A DNA stretch of 64,000 nt from Bacillus_CJ salitolerans (GCF_042680805.1 NZ_JBHUEM010000001.1:186001-250000), one strand, 5' to 3'; shown: positions 26,132-35,816, counted from the first letter of the stretch. Notes: generated by a model from the letters alone, not told the origin. A program made the numbers and translations.

Positions 26132-26308
26132 ATGAAAGAAGTAATTTTAGCATTACTAACAGGAATTATCGTAGGATTTTTATTTGCCTTACTGAGGCTA
26201 CCTATTCCAGCACCTCCAGCTCTAGCAGGAGTAACAGGAATAGTAGGAGTATATTTGGGCTTCAAGCTTTTCAGCTGGATTGGTCCATTGCTCCCTTGGG
26301 TAAAATAA
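26132..26308 (+). CDS. XapX-domain small membrane protein
   Basis: A 58-residue hydrophobic protein with two membrane helices joined by a short loop. The motif RLPIPAPPALAGVTGIVGVYLG is the XapX (DUF1427) signature. The ATG at 26132 has AGAAAGGA about 9 nt upstream; a TTG at 26123 is too close to it. The function of the family is not known. Confidence 0.82.
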   Translation: MKEVILALLTGIIVGFLFALLRLPIPAPPALAGVTGIVGVYLGFKLFSWIGPLLPWVK

Positions 26309-26312
26309 CAAT

Positions 26313-26345
26313 AGCTCCTTCTCATAGTATGAGAAGGAGTTTTTT
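26313..26345. terminator. Bidirectional terminator, XapX gene / uvsE
   Basis: An 11 bp perfect stem (CTCCTTCTCAT with ATGAGAAGGAG, loop of 3 nt) followed by T6 on the plus strand. It abuts the uvsE stop codon. Confidence 0.85.
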
Positions 26346-27300
26346 ACTTCCAAAAAACGGTTGCTCCTCCTATTCGTTTTACTCCCCGAATTGAAGAAAT
26401 ATCATCCACAAGCTTTAGCATTGCTCGATCCTTTTCCTTTGCCTCAACCATAATATCAAAATCATCCCCAATGGATTTAGCAGCCTTTAAAAATGGCATG
26501 ATAAAATCTAGATCAACGTTGTCTGCGTGATGACGAAAGTTAGAAGCGGATTTGGGCGATGAAAGGTGTACCTTTGGAACCAGACCAAAATGCTCCCAAG
26601 TTTTATACACTTCAGGAAGAAGTTCCTCGAGCGGCTCTCCTGAGCAATTTGCCATGTGATGATGGTAATCAAATAGTAGGGGGATACATTGTTTTTTGCA
26701 CACTTCTAGGGTCTCACTTGCCGTATATGTTTTATCATCATTCTCTAGTGTCATTCTCGATTTAATCGTCATCGGGAGAAGCTTTATATGTTGATGAAAC
26801 CTTTCAATCGCTGCATGTTTATCTCCATAGGCTCCGCCAATATGTATGTTGATGAGAGAAGAGCGTTCAACTCCCATCATATCTAGAAGGTTATAGTGAT
26901 ACATCATATCCTTCACCGCATTAGAGGTAACGTGCTGTTTATCACTTGTAAACAGAGTAAACTGGTTAGGGTGAAAGCTGGTGCGTAGGCCATATTGTTT
27001 AATTAGTTCCCCGAGCTCGCGAAAATCAGCCTGTAAATCTTTTTTGTAATTCCACTTAACTTCTGGGTGTGTGGCAAGAGGAACGATTGAAGAGGATAAC
27101 CTATAAAGCTTGATTCCATGAGCAATATTATAGTGGAGAGCACGTTTTGTATTTTCAATATTTCTTTTTGAAATCTCTATTAATTTCGGAATCCGCTCGT
27201 CTTTCTTTAACTTCTTCCAATTCGTAAATGTAATCGTTTTGGAAGTTGAGCTGTCCCACAATGATAAGGCATGGGCAACATAACCAAATCGAATCCTCAT
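26344..27300 (-). CDS. uvsE: UV damage endonuclease UvsE (UVDE)
   Basis: A 318-residue TIM-barrel endonuclease that nicks DNA 5' to UV photoproducts, an alternative to nucleotide excision repair. Characteristic strings include MRIRFGYVAHALSLWDSS, the tyrosine-rich HGIKLYRLSSSIVPL, FHPNQFTLF and LFDYHHHMANCSGE, which carry the metal-binding His and Glu residues. The B. subtilis orthologue ywjD (uvsE) is sporulation-associated. It sits directly downstream of clsB on the same strand with 33 nt between, an operon as in B. subtilis. Confidence 0.93.
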   Translation of the reverse strand: MRIRFGYVAHALSLWDSSTSKTITFTNWKKLKKDERIPKLIEISKRNIENTKRALHYNIAHGIKLYRLSSSIVPLATHPEVKWNYKKDLQADFRELGELIKQYGLRTSFHPNQFTLFTSDKQHVTSNAVKDMMYHYNLLDMMGVERSSLINIHIGGAYGDKHAAIERFHQHIKLLPMTIKSRMTLENDDKTYTASETLEVCKKQCIPLLFDYHHHMANCSGEPLEELLPEVYKTWEHFGLVPKVHLSSPKSASNFRHHADNVDLDFIMPFLKAAKSIGDDFDIMVEAKEKDRAMLKLVDDISSIRGVKRIGGATVFWK

Positions 27301-27333
27301 GTTTATTCCACCAGCCTTTCCGTTTGGAATTGC

Positions 27334-28524
27334 TTACAGCAATCCTGAAATAAGGGAAGATAATGACTCTTTTCCACGCTGAAAAAGAGAGCGATCTTCA
27401 AGCTCTTCAATCGTTAGTACCTCTGCTTTTTCAAAGTCCTTTAATAAACTATTTTTAACTCTAGCAATAAAGGCTTGATCATAAATAAAGCAATTTATTT
27501 CATGATTTAAATGTAAGCTTCTCTTATCAAAATTGGCTGTTCCAATGTCACAGACATCACTATCCATTACAATAACTTTGGCATGGAAAAAACCGTTATT
27601 ATAGCGATATATCGTGCAACCAGCTTCTAATAAAGGTTTGAAATAGGGAAATGAGGCTTCTTTGACAAATGCATGATCAGCGTTCATTGGAACAATTATC
27701 GATACATTAACACCACGATTGGCTGCATTAATTAGTTCCTGAGCCATTTCCTTACCTGGTATGAAATAAGGAGAACCAATAATTAATTCCTGCTTTGCAT
27801 TTTGGATAAGCTCAAGAAAGGCATGACGTAAATACGCTCCGTCTGTAGGAATTAATTTGTGTAGGATAGGTCCTGTTGTTAACTCAGGAAATAAGCCTTC
27901 TTCATCGTGTAATGATTCATTGGTTGCGTGAAACCAGTCGTTTAAAAACTGTGTTTGTAAATCTTGGACACCTTCCCCTTCTATTCTAAGATGGTAATCA
28001 CGCCAATCTCCGAGCTTAGGGTCTTGTCCAATATACTCCTTACCGATATTAAATCCACCTAGATAACCTATCGAGCCATCGACCACCGATATTTTTCGAT
28101 GATTTCGCATATTGAGTGAATAAAAAATAAATGGAAACCTAGGGATATGGGAGTATTGGAATTTAACACCACTTTTTTTTAAGGCACGGACCGTTTGTTT
28201 TGGTACTTTGCTGCCAATTCTATCTAGGAGAAGGCGTACTTCTATGCCCGCCTTTGCTTTCTCCATCAATAGTTTAAGAAAGGAATGACTGATTTTATCA
28301 TCCTTTACAATATAAAATAAAATATGGATGTGTTTTTTGGCTTTCTTAATCTCGTAAAAGAAGTCATTATATAAATCCTGTCCAGTTTTGAATAATGTTA
28401 TTTGACTATGGCGTTTCGGATATTCCCTTTTGCGTACTTTCTTTAAATGAAAAAAACGCCCAAGCTTGAAATCAATCGCAAGCCAAGCAAGTATCATTAT
28501 AATAATTAGGGAGAAGATTTCCAT
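27334..28524 (-). CDS. clsB: Cardiolipin synthase-type phospholipase D protein (YwjE/ClsB)
   Basis: A 396-residue PLD-superfamily enzyme with an N-terminal membrane anchor (about residues 4-18). Both HKD motifs are intact: HRKISVVDGSIGYLGG and HAKVIVMDSDVCDIGTANFD. Enzymes of this type condense two phosphatidylglycerols to cardiolipin. The start at 28524 (MEIFSLIII) follows AGGAGGG by 8 nt; a longer frame to 28644 has no RBS and overlaps a promoter. The gene corresponds to B. subtilis ywjE, a sporulation-linked cardiolipin synthase. Confidence 0.88.
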   Translation of the reverse strand: MEIFSLIIIMILAWLAIDFKLGRFFHLKKVRKREYPKRHSQITLFKTGQDLYNDFFYEIKKAKKHIHILFYIVKDDKISHSFLKLLMEKAKAGIEVRLLLDRIGSKVPKQTVRALKKSGVKFQYSHIPRFPFIFYSLNMRNHRKISVVDGSIGYLGGFNIGKEYIGQDPKLGDWRDYHLRIEGEGVQDLQTQFLNDWFHATNESLHDEEGLFPELTTGPILHKLIPTDGAYLRHAFLELIQNAKQELIIGSPYFIPGKEMAQELINAANRGVNVSIIVPMNADHAFVKEASFPYFKPLLEAGCTIYRYNNGFFHAKVIVMDSDVCDIGTANFDKRSLHLNHEINCFIYDQAFIARVKNSLLKDFEKAEVLTIEELEDRSLFQRGKESLSSLISGLL

Positions 28525-28624
28525 GAATTGGTCCCTCCTAGCATGTAGCGTATTATTTCTAATGAAAACGCTGGTTGTTAGTTTCACCGGATAAGGAAAA
28601 AATGATGCATTGAAAGAATTTGTG

Positions 28625-28652
28625 TTGACTGAATGCTCATTCATATTATAAT
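28625..28652 (+). promoter_or_regulatory. Candidate fadF promoter with operator in the spacer
   Basis: TTGACT (28625-28630) and TATAAT (28647-28652) are 16 nt apart. The spacer holds TGAATG-CT-CATTCA (28630-28643), a perfect inverted repeat. The half-sites equal those of B. subtilis FadR boxes, which however have a longer spacing. A repressor bound there would block the polymerase. The leader to fadF would be about 230 nt. Confidence 0.6.
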
Positions 28653-28891
28653 AGAAGTATAGAGTTAAAAGTCTGAATTTTTATTACTATTTAAATTGTT
28701 TGGAAAGGGTATTTTTCCCTGATGAACGAACTGCATTTGAAAAACTTGTCTAAAGAGTAGTCTATAGGCGTTACTGACTGAGTAGTTTTTCTGATGCGGA
28801 GTGCAATTCCGACATTATTTTTTACTTTAAACAGGCTACTTAAGGAAACAGGAACTTTACTTTCCCGATAGCCTAGGAAAGGGGTCAAACG
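28653..28891 (+). other. fadF leader
   Basis: About 240 bp between the candidate promoter and fadF. It has no open frame that I can support and no strong terminator hairpin. Confidence 0.4.
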
Positions 28892-31006
28892 ATGAATTCA
28901 CTACTTTGGATTAACTTCATTGCATTTTTGATTGTAACCGCTTACGCAGTGCATTTATTTGTTTACTTAATCAGAACGCGTATTGCTTACATTAAACTAG
29001 GAAAAAAAGTTGAATTTGATCGTAAATTCAAGGAACGACTAGATAAAGTATGGGTTAACGTATTTGGACAGAAGAAATTATTAAAGGATAAGAAAAGTGG
29101 AATCATACACGTTATGTTTTTTTATGGTTTTATCCTCGTCCAATTTGGCGCCATCGATTTTATTTTGAAAGGGCTCCTGCCAGGGTCACACCTACCATTA
29201 GGACCTTTATATCCAGGATTTACGTTCTTCCAAGAATTAGTCACTTTTATGATTCTTATTGCGGTTGTATGGGCATTTCATCGCCGCTATGTTGAAAAGC
29301 TTGTCCGACTAAAAAGAGGCTTTAAATCAGGTCTAGTCTTATTATTCATCGGCGGATTAATGCTGTCAGTGCTGTTAGGTAATGGAATGGGAATTATCTG
29401 GCATGGGCATGAACCGACATGGAGTGAACCAATTGCATCCCTATTTGCCATGATTTTTAGTGGGATTGGTGAAACAGCATCCATTGTCGTATTTTATATT
29501 GCTTGGTGGATTCATTTACTATTCTTGTTAACGTTTTTAGTATACGTACCACAATCAAAGCATGCTCACTTAATTGCTGGACCAGCAAACGTTTTTTTAG
29601 GTAGACTTTCGAAGCCTGGAAAGCTTGAGAAGATTGACTTTGAAGATGAAACACAAGAAACGTTCGGTGTTGGAAAAATTGAAGACTTTACACAAAATCA
29701 AATGATCGACTTTTATGCCTGTGTGGAGTGTGGACGCTGTACAAACATGTGTCCAGCAACAGGTACAGGAAAAATGCTTTCACCAATGGATTTAATTATA
29801 AAGCTGCGTGATCACTTAACCTATACAGGTGCTGCTGTTACATCAAAAACCCCTTGGGTACCTGCAGTTGCATTTTCAAATACAAAAGGAAATCAAATTG
29901 CAATGATGGCTGCTGGTAAAGGAGTAGAGGAGTCTGCAGGTGCGATTGACATGTATAGCCCAAGCCTAATCGGTGAAGTCATTACAGAAGAAGAAATTTG
30001 GGCATGTACAACCTGTCGTAACTGTGAAGATCAATGTCCAGTTATGAACGAACACGTTGATAAGATTATTGATCTTAGACGTTATTTAGTATTAACAGAA
30101 GGAAAAATGGATGCAGATGCACAGCGTGCAATGACAAACATTGAGCGTCAAGGAAATCCATGGGGCTTAAACCGTAAAGAGCGTGAAGACTGGCGCGAGG
30201 CTCGCGAGGACGTTCATATCCCTACGGTTAAGGAACTAAGTAAAGCAGGCGAAGAATTTGAATACTTATTCTGGGTTGGCTCGATGGGGTCGTATGACAA
30301 TCGAAGCCAAAAAATTGCTTTATCATTTGCTAAGCTCTTAAATGAAGCAGGTGTTAAATTTGCCATCCTAGGAAATAAGGAGAAAAACTCAGGTGACACA
30401 CCTCGTAGATTAGGAAATGAATTCTTGTTCCAAGAACTAGCGACGAAGAATATTGAAGAATTCGAAAAAAATGAAGTGAAAAAGATTGTCACAATCGATC
30501 CTCACGCATATAACATCTTTAAGAACGAATATCCTGATTTTGGATTCGAAGGTGAAGTATATCACCATACTGAGCTATTAGCACAACTTGTGAAAGAAGG
30601 TCGCTTAAAGCCACAGTTTGAAGTGAAAGAAACGATTACCTTCCATGATTCCTGTTATTTGGGACGTTACAACGATGTATACGATCCACCGCGTGAAATC
30701 TTAAAATCCATCCCTGGTGTAAACCTAGTTGAAATGGAGCGCAAACGTGAAACAGGTATGTGCTGTGGAGCGGGTGGAGGATTAATGTGGATGGAAGAGC
30801 ATTCTGGAAATCGTATTAATGTTGCTCGTACAGAACAAGCTCTTGCGGTAAATCCTTCTGTCATAAGTAGTGGTTGTCCTTATTGCTTAACGATGATTAG
30901 TGACGGAACAAAAGCGAAGGAAGTAGAAGAAACAGTCCAAACATTGGATGTTGTTGAAATTCTAGAGAAATCTGTCATCGGAGATCTCAAGGAAATCGCT
31001 TCTTAA
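28892..31006 (+). CDS. fadF: Membrane iron-sulfur oxidoreductase FadF (YwjF)
   Basis: A 704-residue protein linked to acyl-CoA beta-oxidation, thought to pass electrons from electron-transfer flavoprotein to the quinone pool. Residues 1-230 hold about six membrane helices of NarI-like type. Two [4Fe-4S] motifs follow, CVECGRCTNMCPATGTGK and CTTCRNCEDQCPV. The C-terminal half has two CCG domains (DSCYLGRYN, GMCCGAGGGLMW, SGCPYCLTM) as in heterodisulfide reductase subunit HdrD. AGGAAAGGGG lies before the ATG. It leads the acyl-CoA gene cluster. Confidence 0.92.
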   Translation: MNSLLWINFIAFLIVTAYAVHLFVYLIRTRIAYIKLGKKVEFDRKFKERLDKVWVNVFGQKKLLKDKKSGIIHVMFFYGFILVQFGAIDFILKGLLPGSHLPLGPLYPGFTFFQELVTFMILIAVVWAFHRRYVEKLVRLKRGFKSGLVLLFIGGLMLSVLLGNGMGIIWHGHEPTWSEPIASLFAMIFSGIGETASIVVFYIAWWIHLLFLLTFLVYVPQSKHAHLIAGPANVFLGRLSKPGKLEKIDFEDETQETFGVGKIEDFTQNQMIDFYACVECGRCTNMCPATGTGKMLSPMDLIIKLRDHLTYTGAAVTSKTPWVPAVAFSNTKGNQIAMMAAGKGVEESAGAIDMYSPSLIGEVITEEEIWACTTCRNCEDQCPVMNEHVDKIIDLRRYLVLTEGKMDADAQRAMTNIERQGNPWGLNRKEREDWREAREDVHIPTVKELSKAGEEFEYLFWVGSMGSYDNRSQKIALSFAKLLNEAGVKFAILGNKEKNSGDTPRRLGNEFLFQELATKNIEEFEKNEVKKIVTIDPHAYNIFKNEYPDFGFEGEVYHHTELLAQLVKEGRLKPQFEVKETITFHDSCYLGRYNDVYDPPREILKSIPGVNLVEMERKRETGMCCGAGGGLMWMEEHSGNRINVARTEQALAVNPSVISSGCPYCLTMISDGTKAKEVEETVQTLDVVEILEKSVIGDLKEIAS

Positions 31007-31049
31007 TCTCAATTCTAAAGCTAGTAAACGACAAATATAGTATAGGTGA

Positions 31050-31107
31050 GGTGTACGGTTTGATATCGTACACCCACTTTCACGAATTGAATCGAGCGAG
31101 CGTTCAA
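31050..31107. promoter_or_regulatory. Hairpin and partial inverted repeat between fadF and the thiolase gene
   Basis: GGTGTACG (31050-31057) pairs with CGTACACC (31067-31074). Just after it TTGAA (31087-31091) and TTCAA (31103-31107) flank an 11 nt centre rich in GAGCG. The second element resembles an operator for a TetR-type repressor such as the one encoded downstream. No typical T-run follows, so a terminator is less likely. Confidence 0.4.
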
Positions 31108-31119
31108 TCGATTGACTAG

Positions 31120-31146
31120 GTGACAGTCACTACCCGAATTTTCTCG
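31120..31146 (+). repeat. Solo REP-like palindrome, same family as that flanking the transposase at 60.6 kb
   Basis: GGTGACAGTCACT followed by ACCCGAATTTTCTCG matches the element at 60467-60494 with only a few changes. The core GTGAC-A-GTCAC forms a 5 bp palindrome. Confidence 0.75.
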
Positions 31147-31207
31147 TTTCACAAGATTGTTTCACAGCTTTGAATATAGATTAATATTTCTGATAGGGGG
31201 AGAAATC

Positions 31208-32392
31208 ATGAGTAAAACAGTTATTTTAAGTGGAGTTCGTACACCGTTTGGTAAGTTTGGTGGAGCGTTAAGTACTTTTACAGCAGCTGAACTTGGGGGA
31301 ATTGCGATAAAGGAAGCATTAACTCGTGCCAATGTTTCACCTAATGAGGTTGGGGAGGTCATCCTTGGAACTGTATTACAAGGTGGACAAGGACAAATCC
31401 CTTCTCGTCAAGCATCACGTCATGCTGGAATCCCATGGGAAGTAAAAACAGAAACCATTAATAAAGTTTGTGCATCTGGACTACGAAGTGTGACGATGGC
31501 CGATCAAATTATTCGTGCAGGAGATGAAGATGTTATTGTAGCTGGTGGAATGGAGTCAATGAGCAATGCTCCTTACATCATGCCAAAAGCACGATGGGGA
31601 TTTCGTATGGGAGACTCTCCAGTTGTAGACTTAATGGTTCACGATGGACTAACGTGTTCGTTTAACGGTGTTCATATGGGGACATATGGGAATGGTGTAG
31701 CAGATGAGCTTGGATTAACTAGGGAGGCACAAGATGCCTGGGCACTTCGTAGCCATGAACTAGCTCTTCGTGCAATGGAGGAAGGAAAGCTTGCGGAAGA
31801 AATTATACCGGTTGAAGTTCCTCAAAGGAAAGGGAGCCCAATCGTTGTAAACCACGATGAAGCACCGAGAAAAGGTACATCTTTAGAAGCGTTAGGAAAA
31901 TTGAATCCAGTCTTCGGCAAAGGTGGCACCATTACCGCAGGAAACGCACCAGGAGTAAATGACGGTGCAGCAGCTTTAGTCCTAATGAGCGAAGAGAGAG
32001 CAATAAGGGAAGGGAAACAACCGTTAGCATACATCCTTGGTCATAGCGCAATCGCAACTGAAGCCAAGGACTTTCCAAAAACTCCAGGTCTTGTTATAAA
32101 CGAACTGCTTAAGAAAACAGGAAAATCACTTGACGAAATCGATCTGTTTGAAGTAAATGAAGCTTTCGCAGCTGTTGCATTAGCAAGTGAGAAGCTAGCA
32201 GGATTAGATTCGGAAAAAGTTAACGTAAATGGTGGGGCTGTAGCACTTGGTCATCCGATTGGCGCAAGTGGTGCAAGAATTATCATCACACTAGCACACG
32301 AACTAAAACGTCGCGGTGGTGGAATTGGAATCGCTTCCATTTGTAGCGGTGGCGGTCAGGGTGATGCAATTATGATAGAGGTACCACGCTAA
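31208..32392 (+). CDS. Acetyl-CoA C-acetyltransferase (thiolase)
   Basis: A 394-residue biosynthetic-type thiolase that joins or splits acetoacetyl-CoA. The acyl-accepting Cys88 is in INKVCASGLRSV, the NEAFA motif is present, and the C-terminal GHPIGASGARI and CSGGGQGDA hold the catalytic His and second Cys. The start at 31208 (MSKTVILSGVRTPFG) follows GGGGGAG by 6 nt. In the cluster it can take acetoacetyl-CoA from the dehydrogenase downstream to two acetyl-CoA. It resembles B. subtilis MmgA. Confidence 0.94.
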   Translation: MSKTVILSGVRTPFGKFGGALSTFTAAELGGIAIKEALTRANVSPNEVGEVILGTVLQGGQGQIPSRQASRHAGIPWEVKTETINKVCASGLRSVTMADQIIRAGDEDVIVAGGMESMSNAPYIMPKARWGFRMGDSPVVDLMVHDGLTCSFNGVHMGTYGNGVADELGLTREAQDAWALRSHELALRAMEEGKLAEEIIPVEVPQRKGSPIVVNHDEAPRKGTSLEALGKLNPVFGKGGTITAGNAPGVNDGAAALVLMSEERAIREGKQPLAYILGHSAIATEAKDFPKTPGLVINELLKKTGKSLDEIDLFEVNEAFAAVALASEKLAGLDSEKVNVNGGAVALGHPIGASGARIIITLAHELKRRGGGIGIASICSGGGQGDAIMIEVPR

Positions 32393-32483
32393 GAATTGTT
32401 TCGATGATTTTACCGAAGTCTCTACAAAGCACATACAAAGCAGGATCACAAGTTCAGTTTTTCATAAAAAAGGAGGAAACAAA

Positions 32484-33335
32484 ATGAATGTCCAAAAAAT
32501 TATGGTAATTGGTGCAGGGCAAATGGGCTCTGGAATTGCACAAGTATGTGCAATGGCAGGCTATGATGTAACTCTTCATGACCTGAAACCTGAATTTGTT
32601 GAAAGAGGACTTGGAACAATTAATAAAAACCTGTCTAGACAAGTAGAAAAAGGTCGTATGTCTGAGGATGATAAACTGTCAATCGTTAATCGTATCTCAA
32701 GCTCAACCGAATTATCAAATGCAGGAGGTGTAGATCTAGTCATTGAAGCTGCTGTTGAGAACATGAATATTAAGAAAAAGATTTTCGAACAGCTTGATGA
32801 GATTACACCTGCACATACTATTTTAGCAACAAATACATCTTCTCTACCAATTACGGAAATTGCCGCTGTAACGAAACGCCCTGAGCAGGTGATTGGGATG
32901 CATTTTATGAATCCAGTACCTGTTATGAAGCTAGTAGAAATCATTCGTGGTCTTGCAACAACAGATGAAGTGTATAACACAATTGAAGAGATAACGAGAA
33001 AGCTAGAGAAGGTACCGGTAGAAGTAAATGACTTCCCAGGATTCGTTTCTAACCGAATTCTAATGCCAATGATTAACGAGGCTATTTACACCGTATATGA
33101 AGGTGTTGCATCACCAGAGGCGATTGACGAAGTCATGAAACTAGGAATGAATCACCCAATGGGACCTCTTACATTGGCAGACTTTATCGGCCTTGATACG
33201 TGTCTTTATATTATGGAAACATTGCATGAAGGATTCGGTGATGACAAATACCGTCCATGCCCACTACTACGTAAATACGTGAAAGCAGGCTGGCTAGGAC
33301 GTAAAACAGGTCGAGGATTTTACTCTTACGAATAA
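32484..33335 (+). CDS. 3-hydroxybutyryl-CoA dehydrogenase
   Basis: A 283-residue NAD(P)-dependent enzyme, the usual length for Hbd/MmgB. The Rossmann motif is VIGAGQMGSGIAQVCA near the N terminus. The catalytic His lies in GMHFMNPVPVMKLVE and is followed by the conserved NDFPGFVSNR. It oxidises 3-hydroxybutyryl-CoA to acetoacetyl-CoA, or the reverse. AAGGAGG lies 8 nt before the ATG. Confidence 0.93.
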   Translation: MNVQKIMVIGAGQMGSGIAQVCAMAGYDVTLHDLKPEFVERGLGTINKNLSRQVEKGRMSEDDKLSIVNRISSSTELSNAGGVDLVIEAAVENMNIKKKIFEQLDEITPAHTILATNTSSLPITEIAAVTKRPEQVIGMHFMNPVPVMKLVEIIRGLATTDEVYNTIEEITRKLEKVPVEVNDFPGFVSNRILMPMINEAIYTVYEGVASPEAIDEVMKLGMNHPMGPLTLADFIGLDTCLYIMETLHEGFGDDKYRPCPLLRKYVKAGWLGRKTGRGFYSYE

Positions 33336-33380
33336 GAGTATGAAGCTTAGCGATTTTGACCATGAGGAGGTTGCAGCGAG

Positions 33381-34511
33381 ATGGATTTACGATTTACTGA
33401 AGAGCAGGACATGATGCGGAAAATGGTTCGAGATTTTGCTCAAGCTGAAATTGCTCCATTTATTGAGCAAATGGAAGCAGGAGTATTTCCAAAGCATATC
33501 TTGAAGAAAATGGGCGAATTAGGGTTGATGGGAATTCCCATTCCTGAACAATATGGCGGAGCAGAGATGGACTTTATGTCCTATATTATTGCCATTCATG
33601 AGATTTCAAAAGTGAGTGCCACTATGGGGGTTATTCTATCCGTTCATACATCTGTTGGAACAAATCCAATTCTATATTTCGGAACGGAAGAACAAAAGCA
33701 AAAGTATATTCCAAAACTAGCGTCGGGTGAATATTTAGGTGCGTTTGCCCTAACAGAGCCAGGAGCAGGTTCTGATGCAGCTAGTTTAAAAACTCGAGCT
33801 GTGAAAGATGGAGATCACTATATAATAAATGGTTCGAAAGTGTTTATCACAAACGGCGGTGAAGCAGATACGTATATTGTATTTGCTTCCACAAATCCCG
33901 AAGAAGGAAGTCGCGGGGTATCGGCATTTATTGTTGAAAAGGATACACCGGGCCTTATCATTGGTAAAGATGAACATAAAATGGGGCTTCACGGTTCCCG
34001 TACAGTCCAGCTGTCTTTTGAAGATGCGAAAGTCCCAGCTGAAAATCTTTTAGGGGAAGAAGGTCAGGGCTTTAAAGTAGCAATGGCTAACCTAGATGTA
34101 GGACGTATAGGTATTGCGGCACAGTCTCTTGGTATTGCAGAAGCAGCCCTAGAACACTCTGTTGCCTACGCAAAGGATCGAAAGCAATTTGGTAAACCTA
34201 TTATTGACCAGCAAGGGGTAGGGTTTAAAATTGCAGATATGGCGACTACTATTGAAGCTGCGAAGCTATTAACCTATCGAGCGGCGTTCTTAAGAATGAA
34301 TGGTCAACCTTGCGGAACAGAAGCTTCAATGGCAAAGCTATATGCATCTAAAACAGCAATGGAAGTATCAACAGAAGCCATTCAAGTATACGGTGGATAT
34401 GGATATACAAAAGACTACCCTGTAGAACGCTTTTTCCGAGATGCAAAAATTTGTGAGATATACGAGGGTACTAGTGAAATCCAGCGTTTAGTTATTAGTA
34501 AAAAGCTTTAG
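33381..34511 (+). CDS. Acyl-CoA dehydrogenase, short/branched-chain type (first copy)
   Basis: A 376-residue FAD enzyme of the short-chain family (like MmgC). It has the flavin and substrate motifs ALTEPGAGSDAAS and KVFITNGGEAD, and the C-terminal YGGYGYTKDYPVERFFRDAKI then IYEGTSEIQR, where the Glu is the catalytic base. GAGGAGG sits 9 nt upstream. It probably desaturates butyryl-CoA or isobutyryl-CoA; exact chain preference is not visible. It is clearly a paralogue of the next gene. Confidence 0.92.
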   Translation: MDLRFTEEQDMMRKMVRDFAQAEIAPFIEQMEAGVFPKHILKKMGELGLMGIPIPEQYGGAEMDFMSYIIAIHEISKVSATMGVILSVHTSVGTNPILYFGTEEQKQKYIPKLASGEYLGAFALTEPGAGSDAASLKTRAVKDGDHYIINGSKVFITNGGEADTYIVFASTNPEEGSRGVSAFIVEKDTPGLIIGKDEHKMGLHGSRTVQLSFEDAKVPAENLLGEEGQGFKVAMANLDVGRIGIAAQSLGIAEAALEHSVAYAKDRKQFGKPIIDQQGVGFKIADMATTIEAAKLLTYRAAFLRMNGQPCGTEASMAKLYASKTAMEVSTEAIQVYGGYGYTKDYPVERFFRDAKICEIYEGTSEIQRLVISKKL

Positions 34512-34676
34512 GTACTGGAAATGAATGGCAAATGATAGAAATGTAAGAAAAAAAAGTCGAAATAACATGTAAAATGGACCGAATCCTTTTAAAAAAGTTG
34601 AAAAAACAAAAAAAGAAGATCGAATTGTTGATAAAAAAGTGATTATAACCAAATTTCCTTACAGGAGGACGTAAAA

Positions 34677-35816
34677 ATGAATTTCAAACTTTCAGAAGAG
34701 CATGAAATGATTAGAAAAATGGTACGTGACTTTGCAAAAAATGAAGTGGCACCTACAGCTGCTGAACGTGACGAGGAAGAGCGATTTGACAAAGATATTT
34801 TTGACAAAATGGCTGAGTTAGGCTTAACAGGAATTCCATGGCCAGAGGAGTATGGCGGAATTGGAAGTGATTATTTAGCATATGTAATCGCAGTTGAAGA
34901 GCTTTCTCGCGTGTGTGCATCAACAGGAGTTACTTTATCTGCTCACACATCACTAGCAGGATGGCCAGTGTACAAATTCGGTACAGAAGAACAAAAGCAA
35001 AAGTATCTTCGTCCAATGGCAGAAGGAAAATCAATCGGTGCTTACGGTTTAACGGAACCTGGTTCAGGATCGGATGCAGGTGGAATGAGAACAACGGCAA
35101 AAAAGGATGGAGACCACTACATTCTTAACGGTTCTAAAATCTTCATCACAAACGGTGGTGTCGCAGATATTTACATCGTATTCGCTCTAACGAATCCAGA
35201 ACAAGGGACAAGAGGATCTACTGCGTTCATCGTTGAGAAAGACTTCCCTGGCTTCTCCGTAGGTAAGAAAGAAGCAAAATTAGGTATTCGTTCATCACCT
35301 ACAACTGAAATTATTTTTGAAGATTGCAGAGTTCCTGTAGAAAATGTACTTGGTGAAGAAGGTATGGGCTTCAAAATTGCGATGATGACACTAGACGGTG
35401 GACGTAACGGTATAGCGGCTCAAGCGGTTGGTATCGCACAAGGTGCTCTTGATGCTGCTGTTGATTATGCGAAAGAGCGTAAGCAATTTGGAAAGGCAAT
35501 TATCGACCAACAAGGTATTGGCTTCAAGTTAGCAGACATGGCAACAAGTGTAGAAGCTGCTAGATTACTAACATACCAAGCTGCTTGGTTAGAGTCAGAA
35601 GGTCTTCCTTATGGAAAAGAGTCAGCAATGTCTAAGCTTTTTGCTGGAGACGCTGCAATGAGAGTAACAACGGAAGCTGTACAAGTATTTGGTGGTTACG
35701 GTTATACAAAAGATTACCCTGTAGAGCGCTACATGCGTGATGCGAAAATTACTCAAATTTATGAAGGAACGCAAGAAATCCAACGCTTAGTTATTTCAAG
35801 AATGCTAGCGAAATAA
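34677..35816 (+). CDS. Acyl-CoA dehydrogenase, short/branched-chain type (second copy)
   Basis: A 379-residue paralogue of the preceding enzyme, with LTEPGSGSDAGGM, KIFITNGGVAD and IYEGTQEIQR; the catalytic Glu is kept. ACAGGAGG lies 8 nt before the ATG. It is the better match to B. subtilis AcdA, which also lies beside ywjF. Two non-identical copies suggest different acyl substrates, for example straight and branched C4. Confidence 0.92.
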   Translation: MNFKLSEEHEMIRKMVRDFAKNEVAPTAAERDEEERFDKDIFDKMAELGLTGIPWPEEYGGIGSDYLAYVIAVEELSRVCASTGVTLSAHTSLAGWPVYKFGTEEQKQKYLRPMAEGKSIGAYGLTEPGSGSDAGGMRTTAKKDGDHYILNGSKIFITNGGVADIYIVFALTNPEQGTRGSTAFIVEKDFPGFSVGKKEAKLGIRSSPTTEIIFEDCRVPVENVLGEEGMGFKIAMMTLDGGRNGIAAQAVGIAQGALDAAVDYAKERKQFGKAIIDQQGIGFKLADMATSVEAARLLTYQAAWLESEGLPYGKESAMSKLFAGDAAMRVTTEAVQVFGGYGYTKDYPVERYMRDAKITQIYEGTQEIQRLVISRMLAK

